From Chryseobacterium sp. LJ668 (GTDB taxonomy: Bacteria; Bacteroidota; Bacteroidia; Flavobacteriales; Weeksellaceae), in contig NZ_CP080443.1 in assembly GCF_019613955.1 (NCBI RefSeq), forward strand, positions 1,426,001 through 1,490,000: 64,000 nt of DNA, read 5' to 3'. The notes under the pieces were generated by a model. It ran no database searches. It was not told where the DNA came from and saw only the letters and a list, made by a program, of their open reading frames with translations. This document shows positions 41,274 to 50,171 of the stretch, in pieces. Position 1 is the stretch's first letter. Each line of letters opens with the position of its first letter. Both the position numbers and the translations under genes were made by a program.

Positions 41274-43052
41274 TTAAAATTTATTTTTAAAATCATTAAA
41301 CGGAACTTCATAAAAACATCTTTTTCCGGTGGGTAAAAACTCGGGAAAGCCCAATGCCGTGAAGTCTTTGATCACCTGCTCTGCATCGGCCTTGTAAATA
41401 AAATCAAACCGTGATTTCGACTGCATTTTTGCCCATTGATTGTGGTAAAACTGCATAAATTCGTCTTCGGTTCGATATTCCAGAATGTCAAAAAGATTTT
41501 CGAGAAACTTCATGACCTGGGTTTCTTTCAAACCTTCGGGAACGGCGTCTATTCTGAGCACGTTTTCGTGTGCAATTTTCATGTCAAAACCCAATTCCGG
41601 GAGAAATTTTTTGATTGATTTATATTTATTTTTCTCAATTTCATTCATGTGATATTCTAAGGAGAACAATAGAGCGTGGCTTACATTGCCTTTTTTCTGA
41701 GTTTTATTGTTTTCTGCAATCACCAATCGATGCATTCTGCCCAAATCAAGCATCAATGTTCTGTCTCCTTTGTTAAACAACCAGTATCCGTTTGGAAGCC
41801 GCATCAGATCTTCGTCAAAATCTTCGTCTTCAAAAAGATTGATCTTTGAAGGCTCGGCAGAAATATTCTGATGGTACATCTCTGTGAGATTCTGAATTTC
41901 GTTTTTTGTAACGCTGCGTTCTTCCAAAAAAGGATTATAGTCCCGGTCTACCGTAATCTCGGGTATTTTGAGATTTCCGGCATTATTGCTTTTACTTGGG
42001 AAGCTTTTCTGCATCATCTCATCGAGATGCGGATCTCTCTCAAAATCTAAACTTGGCGCAATATTGTAAATTCCGAGTGATCTTTTGATTGTAGAGCGAA
42101 TCAATGCAAAAATAAGGTGCTCATCTTCGAATTTCACTTCCGTTTTCTGAGGATGAATATTTACATCGATTTTTTCAGGATCTAGTTCCAGGAAAAGAAA
42201 AAACGTAGGAATATATCCGGGTAAAAGCAACCCTTCAAAAGCTTCCTGAACCGCTTTGTTGAAATACGGACTTTTAAAGAATCTTCCGTTGACGAAAAGA
42301 AACTGTTCGCCACGGGTTTTTTTTGCGCCTTCCGGTTTGGCAACAAACCCATGAAGTTTACACCAGAGAATGTCTTCTTTAATAGGAATCAGCTGCGGAT
42401 GTAATTTTCTTCCGAAAACATCGACAATACGCTGCATCTGTGTTCCTTTTCGCAATCTGAAAACAGGGTCGTCATCATGAAACATAGAAAATTCTATATT
42501 CTCATGAGCTAAAGCAACACGCTGAAATTCATCAATAACATGTCTGAATTCTATATTGTTATTTTTCAGGAATTTTCTTCTTGCAGGAACATTGTAGAAA
42601 AGATTTTTTACTAAAAAATTAGATCCCTCTGCAGTTTGCACAGGCTCCTGAAACTGGAAAGTTCCGCCTTCTATATAAATATTGGTACCTAGCGGCGATT
42701 CCGGCTTTCTTGTTTTAAGCTCTACCTGAGAAACGGCAGCAATAGATGCTAAAGCCTCCCCACGAAAACCTTTGGTAGAAATTCTAAATATATCGTCTGT
42801 AGCTCTTATTTTTGAGGTGGCATGTCTTTCAAAAGCCATTCTGGCATCGGTATCAGACATTCCTTTTCCGTCGTCAACCACCTGAATAAGGTTTTTCCCG
42901 GCATCTCTTATGATCAGTTCTACTTTTGAAGCTCCTGCATCAATGGCGTTTTCCAAAAGTTCTTTTACAATCGAAGCGGGGCGCTGCACCACTTCACCTG
43001 CTGCAATTTGGTTGGCTACATGATCCGGTAAAAGCTGAATAATATCTGACAT
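41274..43052 (-). CDS. mutL: DNA mismatch repair protein MutL
   Basis: The 592-residue protein has an N-terminal GHKL ATPase: ELLENAIDAGA (31-41), VDDGKGM (58-64), RHATSKI and STKGFRGEALASIAAVS. A transducer domain follows to about 330, then a linker and a C-terminal dimerisation domain. The DQHAxE-type endonuclease motif is not visible in its C-terminal part; ALLFSLEYHMNEIEKNKY lies where such motifs occur. MutL links mismatch recognition to strand removal. First gene of the leftward mutL-rhomboid-EEP set. Confidence 0.95.
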   Translation of the reverse strand: MSDIIQLLPDHVANQIAAGEVVQRPASIVKELLENAIDAGASKVELIIRDAGKNLIQVVDDGKGMSDTDARMAFERHATSKIRATDDIFRISTKGFRGEALASIAAVSQVELKTRKPESPLGTNIYIEGGTFQFQEPVQTAEGSNFLVKNLFYNVPARRKFLKNNNIEFRHVIDEFQRVALAHENIEFSMFHDDDPVFRLRKGTQMQRIVDVFGRKLHPQLIPIKEDILWCKLHGFVAKPEGAKKTRGEQFLFVNGRFFKSPYFNKAVQEAFEGLLLPGYIPTFFLFLELDPEKIDVNIHPQKTEVKFEDEHLIFALIRSTIKRSLGIYNIAPSLDFERDPHLDEMMQKSFPSKSNNAGNLKIPEITVDRDYNPFLEERSVTKNEIQNLTEMYHQNISAEPSKINLFEDEDFDEDLMRLPNGYWLFNKGDRTLMLDLGRMHRLVIAENNKTQKKGNVSHALLFSLEYHMNEIEKNKYKSIKKFLPELGFDMKIAHENVLRIDAVPEGLKETQVMKFLENLFDILEYRTEDEFMQFYHNQWAKMQSKSRFDFIYKADAEQVIKDFTALGFPEFLPTGKRCFYEVPFNDFKNKF

Positions 43053-43158
43053 AAAAGGTAAATGAACTTACAAAAATAGTCAAAGGAAATAAGAATTAAA
43101 ATAATTAAGGGATGAATTAAAAATTAAGTCTGCTCATCAGCCGGTTAGAATAATAAAA

Positions 43159-43185
43159 GCCCCCATTTGCAAAGCAAATAGAGGC
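43159..43185 (-). terminator. Terminator of the DUF1275 gene
   Basis: Imperfect stem GCCCCCATTTGC (43159-43170) / GCAAATAGAGGC (43174-43185), read leftward and followed by CTTTTATT. Confidence 0.6.
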
Positions 43186-43223
43186 ACAAAACTAAAGTAT
43201 ATACGATTTGTGTTGTAATTGAT

Positions 43224-44072
43224 TTAAGTCTTTTCCAAGATAAGCTTAGACTTCTTTTTAGGACTGGTGTTGATAAAGACTTCACCATTACCGTGAATCT
43301 TATCATACATAAATGCCATAAAATTTGGCTTGTTATACATTTTCGCATAACGGTAGTTGGTTCTGAAATGTCTGATATTAATCTTATAAAAGTCATATCC
43401 TATTACAACCAATAAACATAAACTTATGATGTAAAACACGCTAAATTCCAATGAGTAATAAACCAATCCTGAGAAGATCGCACCTAAAACATATGCAAAC
43501 ATAACGCTTGATAAAAGCTTTGCTCTTGCAATCAACTCAGGATTTTTTCTGTATTTTTTATGGGTAAACATAGACATCAAAATTCCTAAATCGGTAGTTG
43601 TTCCGGTAAGGTGGGTAGTTTTTACCAAAAAGTTGGATATACTTGCTGTCAAACCATTTTGTAAGCCAGTTGCAAAAAGCATTAAGGCTACCAGAACTTC
43701 GGCTTCTTCAAGAGTTTTTTGGTAATAAAACTGTCCATAAAAACCAACCCCGACGAGACACAGAATCTCTAAAACAATTGGCATTGCGTGTGCGAAATAT
43801 TTACTTTTCTTGTTAAAATTGATGACGAAAAAGTTTGCTGTAAAACTCCCGAAAAAAAACAGTAAAATCCATGCGCCAACGATGGCAACCTGCGACCAGT
43901 TTCCTTTACTGATCTCTGCTGCAAAAACAGCGTAGTGTCCCGTTACATTTGTGGTGAAGGAAAGGAATATCAATAGAGATGCAATATTTATAGTTCCTGC
44001 CGTAAAAGCAGTCAGCGTGCCCAGTCTTATATTGTCTCCCAATGTCCTGCTGTTACTATAATTTCTTAACAT
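43224..44072 (-). CDS. YoaK/DUF1275 family membrane protein
   Basis: The 282-residue protein has six transmembrane helices in the first 220 residues. GTLTAFTAGTINIASLLIF and the HLTGTTTDLGILM segment (helix 5 region) are typical of DUF1275/YoaK proteins, whose function is unknown. The C-terminal 55 residues are basic and cytoplasmic (FRTNYRYAKMYNKPNFMAF, KKKSKLILEK), a longer tail than in E. coli YoaK. It follows the USP-like gene by 30 bp. Confidence 0.88.
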   Translation of the reverse strand: MLRNYSNSRTLGDNIRLGTLTAFTAGTINIASLLIFLSFTTNVTGHYAVFAAEISKGNWSQVAIVGAWILLFFFGSFTANFFVINFNKKSKYFAHAMPIVLEILCLVGVGFYGQFYYQKTLEEAEVLVALMLFATGLQNGLTASISNFLVKTTHLTGTTTDLGILMSMFTHKKYRKNPELIARAKLLSSVMFAYVLGAIFSGLVYYSLEFSVFYIISLCLLVVIGYDFYKINIRHFRTNYRYAKMYNKPNFMAFMYDKIHGNGEVFINTSPKKKSKLILEKT

Positions 44073-44102
44073 TTTTCTAATTTTAAATAGTTATTATTCA
44101 AT

Positions 44103-44600
44103 TTAAACTTCAACAAAAACTTCTGCCAACCTTCCTCTTTCAGGCATGGATTCAGGAACTTCAAGTGGTATTTCCTTTACCTGAATGTTCTTTGCCTTTT
44201 TGATGTAAGGAGCTAGATCAAATCTGCCATTAGCATTTTTATTTTTTAAAAAAAGTGTGTAATATGCCTCCTGAATATTTTCGGCTTTTAGATAATTATC
44301 AAATGCTTTTTGGAAGCTTCCCGAGAATACATCGCAAAATATTTTGTTAACCAGATGTGGGTATTTGTTTTTGATAATGCCGTATGCATCGCAGAATTCT
44401 TTTGATCTGATTTTACTGAAAACTGTTCCTTTGGTATTAAATAAAAGATCTCTGATAGAATCTCCCATGTCGTAACCCGTTACAAGCAAAATGTTGTATC
44501 GCGTGTCCAGTTCTTCAGTGTTTTTTTGTTTTAAAACTTTCTTTAGAATATTTAGAGATTCTAGGGAAAAGTCTGTTGCAATTAAAATAGTCCTGATCAT
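44103..44600 (-). CDS. Universal-stress-protein-like protein
   Basis: The 165-residue protein starts MIRTILIATDFSLESLNILK, the first strand and loop of the USP fold. The later GxxGS nucleotide-binding motif of ATP-binding USPs is not seen, so it is at best a degenerate family member. The rest is helical with a Pro/Glu-rich end. A -7 box (TAGTTTTG on the reverse strand, 44636-44643) lies upstream. It probably forms an operon with the DUF1275 gene. Confidence 0.65.
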   Translation of the reverse strand: MIRTILIATDFSLESLNILKKVLKQKNTEELDTRYNILLVTGYDMGDSIRDLLFNTKGTVFSKIRSKEFCDAYGIIKNKYPHLVNKIFCDVFSGSFQKAFDNYLKAENIQEAYYTLFLKNKNANGRFDLAPYIKKAKNIQVKEIPLEVPESMPERGRLAEVFVEV

Positions 44601-44743
44601 ATCTTTAGATTTAGTGATTATCGATTTTGATAATACAAAACTATATCTGTAAGATTAGAAAATCTTTGGAACCGAATTAAAATGTGATTAAAGAGATTAA
44701 AATGAGATTAGAATTTTCATTTCGAAATTGCTTCGTTCTGAAG

Positions 44744-46153
44744 CTAAGATTGGTTTTCTGTATGCTGAGTTGCATCAATAGTAGGAAAACGAAGCTGTAC
44801 GGTGGTTCCCTGATTTTCCTGTGAACTCACTATTAGTTCGCCGTTATGCATTCTCACGATGTTTCTGGCGAGCGGAAGACCAATGCCGTAGCCTTCATAA
44901 TTTTTGGTATTTGAAGCCCTGAAAAAAGGATCGTAAATTTTGTCCATTTCCATTTCCGGGATACCGATTCCGGTGTCTTTTACGATGATGTAAACATCTG
45001 TATCTGTTGCGCCTAGTGAAACTTTTACTTGCTGAAAATTGGAGTATTTGCAGCCATTATTCACAATATTTGCAACCGCGAGGTGAAGAAGTTGTTCATT
45101 TCCCTGCACTTTCAGTTTTTTAGGATTGTCGGGCAGCATGCTGATGTCGAGATAAATATTATTTCGGGAATCTATTTTTCTGATGGTTTCAATAACATCC
45201 CAAAGCAACTGATCAATTCTCACTTTATCAATTTTCTGAATTTTCCCGTCAAAACCGGTTTGGGCAATAATAAGTAAAGCTTTGATTTTTTTATCCAACT
45301 TTTCGGCTTCATCGAGGATAATTTCCAAAGTCTCCTTATATTCATCAGCAGTTCGGTTGATAGATAAGGCAACATCAGCTTCTCCCATGATTGAAGTTAA
45401 CGGCGTTCTGAGCTCATGAGAAACATTCCCGATGAGGTGATTTTGAGTTTCGAAGGAAGTTTCAATTCTTGTCAACATGGTATTGAAGGTATCTACCAAC
45501 TCATTTAGTTCTCTGTTGTCCGGTTGAGGCTCCAGCCTTAAGTGTAAATTTTCAGAGCTGATCTGCTTTACTTTTCCGGTGATTTTAAGAATAGGTTTAA
45601 ATAAAGTTTTAGACAAATAAAAGGAGAAAATCATACTGAAAAAGATAGAGAGTACCATGCAGGTAATGATTGTTCTCTTCAAAAAGCCTAGATAATAAAC
45701 GACATAATGATTTTTTGCAGAGGCAATGGCTATGTATTCTTTCTGATTAAATTTAAAGGATTGGCCGATATAATAGAACTCTTTATCATTGTAATTAGCT
45801 TCTCCTTTTCTGATGATATTTTTAAAAAATGTATCGGGAATATGGACTTCCTTAGAAATATTTTTGAAATTTGAATCTGCAGGAACTGCAAAAACATAAT
45901 CGCGTTCCATAGGAAGTTCTTCGTCATTCAGGCCGTTGAGAATATGATTCTCCGGAAGATCAAGGCGCTGTTTACTTTTCTCAATCTGAACGATCGTCGT
46001 TGTACGGATTTTCAGTAATTCATAAAACCTCTGGTGCGAAAAATTAACAATAGAAAAATAGACCAAGCCGCCAAACAGCGAAATGACAGTTATAAAAACA
46101 ACCATCAAAAGCACCATCGTTTTGGTCTGATTTGTCATCACTTTATTAGGCAT
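44744..46153 (-). CDS. Sensor histidine kinase, HisKA type
   Basis: The 469-residue protein has transmembrane helix 1 (about 13-35), a periplasmic domain (about 36-160), helix 2 (about 160-181), a HAMP domain (about 182-235), a HisKA domain with phospho-His246 (NVSHELRTPLTS) and a HATPase with N-box (NIVNNGCKYS), DTGIGIP and GYGIGLPLA. Signal unknown. It follows the OmpR-type regulator by 2 bp and should pair with it. Layout is that of ArlS/CusS-like kinases. Confidence 0.93.
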   Translation of the reverse strand: MPNKVMTNQTKTMVLLMVVFITVISLFGGLVYFSIVNFSHQRFYELLKIRTTTIVQIEKSKQRLDLPENHILNGLNDEELPMERDYVFAVPADSNFKNISKEVHIPDTFFKNIIRKGEANYNDKEFYYIGQSFKFNQKEYIAIASAKNHYVVYYLGFLKRTIITCMVLSIFFSMIFSFYLSKTLFKPILKITGKVKQISSENLHLRLEPQPDNRELNELVDTFNTMLTRIETSFETQNHLIGNVSHELRTPLTSIMGEADVALSINRTADEYKETLEIILDEAEKLDKKIKALLIIAQTGFDGKIQKIDKVRIDQLLWDVIETIRKIDSRNNIYLDISMLPDNPKKLKVQGNEQLLHLAVANIVNNGCKYSNFQQVKVSLGATDTDVYIIVKDTGIGIPEMEMDKIYDPFFRASNTKNYEGYGIGLPLARNIVRMHNGELIVSSQENQGTTVQLRFPTIDATQHTENQS

Positions 46154-46155
46154 TT

Positions 46156-46860
46156 CTACGGTTTTTTCAAAACATAACCCATTCCGATCACGGTGTGAAT
46201 GAGCTTTTTATCATCCTGATTATCAATTTTCTTTCGTAAATAATTCACATAGACATCTACTACATTGGTTCCCAATTCATAATTGACGCCCCAAACTGCA
46301 TCCAGAATTTCGGCTCTTGAGATCACTTTTTCGGGATTGTTGAGGAAATACATCAACAGTTTGTATTCGGTGGTTGTTAGAGAAATTTCTTCTCCTGCGC
46401 GAGTTACTTTTTTTGTGTAATCGTTTACTGTTAAGTCTGAGAATTTAAAAAGATATTCATTATAATCTTCTTCCTCTTCTTCCTGTGCAGCAATAGGAAC
46501 GCTTCTTCTTAATAATGATTTGATTCGTGCAACTAGTTCAATAAACTTAAACGGTTTTACCAAATAATCGTCACCACCGCTTTCTAAGCCAAGAACTATG
46601 TTTTCCGAACTTCCTAAAGCCGTTAAAAAAAGAATAGGAACGTGTTTGTTAGTTTTTCTGATCTCTTTACAGACATCCAAACCGTTCATTTCGGGAAGCA
46701 TGATGTCTAAAATCACCAGGTCAAAATCATTTTCCTGCACGAGACTGACTCCCGTGCGACCATCAAAAGCCACAGAAACTTCATATCCTTTTTCCTGAAG
46801 TCCTTTTTTAATAAAAGAAACTACGCTGGTTTCATCTTCGATGAGAACAATTTTTTTCAT
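46156..46860 (-). CDS. OmpR/PhoB-family response regulator
   Basis: The 234-residue protein has a receiver domain with Glu8/Asp9, phospho-acceptor Asp52 (VILDIMLP) and Lys102 (LVKPFK), and a winged-helix effector domain from about 140 (LTTTEYKLLMYFLNNPEKVI, SRAEILDAVWG, VVDVYVNYLRKKID). First gene of a regulator-kinase operon. On the reverse strand TATTTTTG (46877-46884) fits the -7 box. Confidence 0.94.
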   Translation of the reverse strand: MKKIVLIEDETSVVSFIKKGLQEKGYEVSVAFDGRTGVSLVQENDFDLVILDIMLPEMNGLDVCKEIRKTNKHVPILFLTALGSSENIVLGLESGGDDYLVKPFKFIELVARIKSLLRRSVPIAAQEEEEEDYNEYLFKFSDLTVNDYTKKVTRAGEEISLTTTEYKLLMYFLNNPEKVISRAEILDAVWGVNYELGTNVVDVYVNYLRKKIDNQDDKKLIHTVIGMGYVLKKP

Positions 46861-46986
46861 AATGCAACGAGTTTCACAAAAATAGGGAAAAGAGAATTAA
46901 TGCGGAAAAAGACGAAGCAAGATTCGCCTTGAAATAAATAATATGTGGAAGAGTGTGAGTGTGGATGGCGAAGGGTAAAAACAAAA

Positions 46987-47012
46987 AAAGCGAAGAGAAA
47001 TCTTCGCTTTCC
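46987..47012 (-). terminator. Terminator of msrA
   Basis: Perfect 10-bp stem AAAGCGAAGA (46987-46996) / TCTTCGCTTT (47001-47010), GAAA loop, read leftward into a T-rich stretch. Confidence 0.75.
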
Positions 47013-47570
47013 TTATTCTGAATCCTTCAACATTCCGAGTTCTCCAAAATGTTTTTTGAATTTCTGAATTTTTGGACCAACCACCGCGCTGCAGTAGGGT
47101 TGATTAGGATTCACATTATAATATCCTTGATGATATTGCTCTGCTGCCCAGAATTTTTCAAATGGTGCCAATTCTGTTACGTATTCTCCTGACCATTTTC
47201 CTGTCGCTTCAGATGCTTTGATGGCGTTTTCAGCTCTTTGCTTTTCTGCATCATCTTTGTAGAAAATTACAGAACGATATTGAGTTCCGATGTCATTTCC
47301 CTGTCTGTTAAGTTGGGTAGGATCATGAAGGAAGAAAAAGACATCCATCAGTTGATCATAAGAAATGATTGCCGGATCGTAAGTAATCTGCACAACTTCA
47401 GCATGTCCCGTTTCTCCGGTACAAATCTCTTCATAGGTCGGATTGTCCTTATGGCCACCCGAATATCCGGAAATTGCAGATTCTACACCTTTCAACATAT
47501 TAAAACAGCTTTCCACACACCAGAAACATCCTCCTCCGAATGTGATTTGCTGTAAATTATTTTTATCCAT
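47013..47570 (-). CDS. msrA: Peptide methionine sulfoxide reductase MsrA
   Basis: The 185-residue enzyme reduces methionine-S-sulfoxide in proteins. Catalytic Cys15 is in the GGGCFWCVE signature (12-20); GYSGGHKDNPTYEEICTGET, and AEQYHQGY, NPNQPYCSAVVGPK at the C-terminus with a resolving Cys, complete the family pattern. No signal peptide, so cytoplasmic. No msrB is next to it. Confidence 0.96.
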   Translation of the reverse strand: MDKNNLQQITFGGGCFWCVESCFNMLKGVESAISGYSGGHKDNPTYEEICTGETGHAEVVQITYDPAIISYDQLMDVFFFLHDPTQLNRQGNDIGTQYRSVIFYKDDAEKQRAENAIKASEATGKWSGEYVTELAPFEKFWAAEQYHQGYYNVNPNQPYCSAVVGPKIQKFKKHFGELGMLKDSE

Positions 47571-47737
47571 TTTGTATTGATTTTAAGTATAAATAGATCT
47601 TTTAAGAACTTTTTTAGGTTGATTTTAAACTTTTTAAAAATAAGAAAAAATTGAGCCAAACAAAGGTTTAAACACAAATTGCAATGATAGATTTGGCAAA
47701 TAATCTAAATGAATTAATTAATAACAACAACAAAAAA

Positions 47738-47765
47738 AGCATCCTCAAAAAGAATGCTCATATAT
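47738..47765 (-). terminator. Possible terminator of the ROK gene
   Basis: Stem AGCATCCT / AGAATGCT (47738-47758, one mismatch) read leftward, with a T-rich stretch after it. Confidence 0.5.
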
Positions 47766-47780
47766 TTTTATTTGATTAAA

Positions 47781-48749
47781 TTATTTTTCCCAAACCAAAG
47801 CACTTGCTCCTAAAATTGCAGCGTCTGCTTCGTCCAGTTCACTGAAAACCAATCTCACCTTATTCCGGAAAATAGGTAAAAGATTTCTTTCCATGTGAAG
47901 TTTTGCAGGTTTTAAAATGAAATCTCCCGCTTTGATCACACCTCCGAACAGCAAAATAGCTTCCGGAGAGGAAAACATTACAAAATTGGCTAAAGCCTCA
48001 CCTAATTTCTGACCGGTATACCTGAAAACTTCAATAGCCACAGGATCTTCTTTCACAGCACATTCATGCACAGTTTTAGAATTGATGGCATCTTCAGGAT
48101 ATAGATTGAGCATAGAATCAGGAAATTCTGCCCTCATCTTCTTGGCCGTAATGGTAATTCCGGTTGCAGAGGCATAAGCCTCGAGACTTCCTTCAGAACC
48201 TGTGCTCCAGTGTTTTCTACCACCCGGTTTTACGATGGTGTGCCCGAGTTCTCCGGCAAACCCATCGTGTCCATAGATTAAATGTCCGCTGGAAACAATT
48301 CCGCTTCCTACACCTGTGCCTAAAGTAATCATGATAAAATCTTTCATGCCTCTTGCGGCACCATACATCATTTCACCAAGAGCAGCGGCATTGGCATCAT
48401 TGGTCATTTTGCAGGGTTGTCCGAATTTTTCAGTCATTAAATCTGCAAACTGAATTATACCTTTCCATGGGAGATTAGGCGCCTGCTCGATGGTTCCTCT
48501 GTAGTAGTTTGCGTTGGGCGCCCCTACTCCGATTCCTTCCATCATTTTTCCTTCTGCATGCTCATCAATTAATGGCTGAATATTCTCATGCAGCGCATCA
48601 ATAAATGCTTCCGGAGTTGCATATTCATCCGTTGAAATAGAACCTTTTGCTAAAATCTGGCCTCGGTGATTCACTAAACCAAATTTAGTATTGGTTCCAC
48701 CGATATCGATACCTAATGCAACCTGTTTTGACAAATCTACTACTGACAT
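47781..48749 (-). CDS. ROK-family sugar kinase (glucokinase-like), no zinc cysteines
   Basis: The 322-residue protein has phosphate-1 motif GIDIGGTNTKFGLV (14-27), GVGAPNAN, a DANAAALGE segment with catalytic Asp, and TLGTGVGSGIV. The usual ROK zinc motif CxCGxxGCxE is replaced (KHWSTGSEGSLE follows GELGHTIVKPGG), so the three Cys are missing while the Glu is kept. It probably phosphorylates glucose or another hexose with ATP; the specificity is not shown by sequence. It is a single gene. Confidence 0.87.
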   Translation of the reverse strand: MSVVDLSKQVALGIDIGGTNTKFGLVNHRGQILAKGSISTDEYATPEAFIDALHENIQPLIDEHAEGKMMEGIGVGAPNANYYRGTIEQAPNLPWKGIIQFADLMTEKFGQPCKMTNDANAAALGEMMYGAARGMKDFIMITLGTGVGSGIVSSGHLIYGHDGFAGELGHTIVKPGGRKHWSTGSEGSLEAYASATGITITAKKMRAEFPDSMLNLYPEDAINSKTVHECAVKEDPVAIEVFRYTGQKLGEALANFVMFSSPEAILLFGGVIKAGDFILKPAKLHMERNLLPIFRNKVRLVFSELDEADAAILGASALVWEK

Positions 48750-48831
48750 TTTCTTATTGTATAATTTCGAGGCAATAAATTTATAAAAAAGATTGTATTA
48801 ACAATGATTAATATAGAATATTATTAAAAAA

Positions 48832-50043
48832 TTATGAGATCGCTTTTTTTGTCTTTTTCCTCCGTCCCCACCAGATCATGAAGCCTGTAACCGGAAGTGA
48901 AGCACAGATAATGCTGACCACGAATGCGATAATTTTTGTAGGTAAACCTAAAACAGATCCTACATGAATATCATAATTGGCTGCAACCGCTTTCTCTCCT
49001 AAGTCTTTATCTTCATGGTCATGCGTGTGTAATAGTTCACCAGAATTTTCGTCAAAAATCAAACTGCTGTTTTTATGATAAGAATAAGATAAATGTTTTA
49101 CAAAAACCGAAAAATTAGGATGCTCATGATCGTCCATATGAGGATGTCCCAAATCTACTGAGAAACCATAAGAATGAGGATATTTTTCTTGTACGGTATG
49201 GATTACTTTATCTAAGGTGGTTGCCGTTCTTGTCTCGATAGGAGCTTTGGTAGTAATGTGTGAAAAATCCGGATATGCAGTATTTCCTCCCGAAAAAACA
49301 ACGTAGATCATCGCCTGAACAACAAAGAAGGCATAGAATAAACCTGTGACGGAAAAAATTAATGCAAATATCGAAGCGTAAAACCCTAAAATATTGTGAA
49401 GGTCATAGTTTTTTCTCTTCCAGCTTTTGATATTGTTCCATTTAAATGAAAATCTTTGTTTTCGCGCTGCTTTATTTTTTGGCCACCACAGGATAATTCC
49501 TGAAATAAGCATAAAAATAAAAATGATGACCGGAATTCCTACAACATATTTCCCCCAGTCTTGTTTTAGTAAAAAGCTCCAGTGAATTGACTTTACAATC
49601 TGAAAAAAACCATTTTTTTCGTCATATGTTCTTAATACTTTTCCGGTATAGGGATTGACGTAGGCAACCTTGTATATAGGAAATTCGTCAAAATAATTCC
49701 ATGCTGTGGTATTGTGCTCGTACCAATAAAACTGGTAAGACATTGTTTTGTCTATAGGAACGTTAACCCAATGGATTTTATATTTTTCCTTAAGTTGAGC
49801 GTCTACTTTTTTTTCTAGGACACGAATCGGTAAAATCTGTTTCTGATTAATATTTACTTCATGATGATAAATGACATCTTTACGGGTGAAGTTTTCGATT
49901 TCGTCTTTAAATACAAATAAAGTTCCCGTTACAGAAACAATAAATATGATCAAACCGATTGAAAGCCCTAACCAAAGGTGCAATCGGCCCATCCATTTTT
50001 TTAAAAGGCTTGGTCTCTTTTTATGGTGATGTTTTTTCTTCAT
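48832..50043 (-). CDS. PepSY-domain iron-uptake membrane protein
   Basis: The 403-residue protein has an N-terminal basic segment rich in His/Lys (KKKHHHKKRP), four transmembrane helices (about 22-46, 170-190, 215-240, 365-390) and periplasmic PepSY regions between them. The signature WMGRLHLWLGLSIGLIIFIV and KSIHWSFLL, DLHNILGFYASIFALIFSVTG belong to the PiuB/PepSY-associated TM family, often near siderophore receptors and thought to reduce or release iron. It is 128 bp after the TonB receptor gene. The upstream TTATTTAGA (50080-50088) resembles a Fur half-site. Confidence 0.9.
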   Translation of the reverse strand: MKKKHHHKKRPSLLKKWMGRLHLWLGLSIGLIIFIVSVTGTLFVFKDEIENFTRKDVIYHHEVNINQKQILPIRVLEKKVDAQLKEKYKIHWVNVPIDKTMSYQFYWYEHNTTAWNYFDEFPIYKVAYVNPYTGKVLRTYDEKNGFFQIVKSIHWSFLLKQDWGKYVVGIPVIIFIFMLISGIILWWPKNKAARKQRFSFKWNNIKSWKRKNYDLHNILGFYASIFALIFSVTGLFYAFFVVQAMIYVVFSGGNTAYPDFSHITTKAPIETRTATTLDKVIHTVQEKYPHSYGFSVDLGHPHMDDHEHPNFSVFVKHLSYSYHKNSSLIFDENSGELLHTHDHEDKDLGEKAVAANYDIHVGSVLGLPTKIIAFVVSIICASLPVTGFMIWWGRRKKTKKAIS

Positions 50044-50130
50044 TAATTCCTGGAGTTGTCAAATATATCAGTTCTGCTTTTATTTAGATTAAATACAATT
50101 TACGAAAGCTGTGAGTTTTAATCTGAATAA

Positions 50131-50163
50131 ATCTGCCAAACTTATTTGCTGAGTTTGGCAGAT
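50131..50163 (-). terminator. Hairpin after the TonB receptor gene
   Basis: Perfect 11-bp stem ATCTGCCAAAC (50131-50141) / GTTTGGCAGAT (50153-50163), 11-nt loop. T run weak, so it may only attenuate. Confidence 0.6.
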
Positions 50164-50171
50164 GGATTTAA

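Noticed and set aside
43145..43396. Reverse-strand frame of 83 codons at the end of the DUF1275 gene
   Set aside because: It overlaps the supported C-terminus and the terminator and has no recognisable features.
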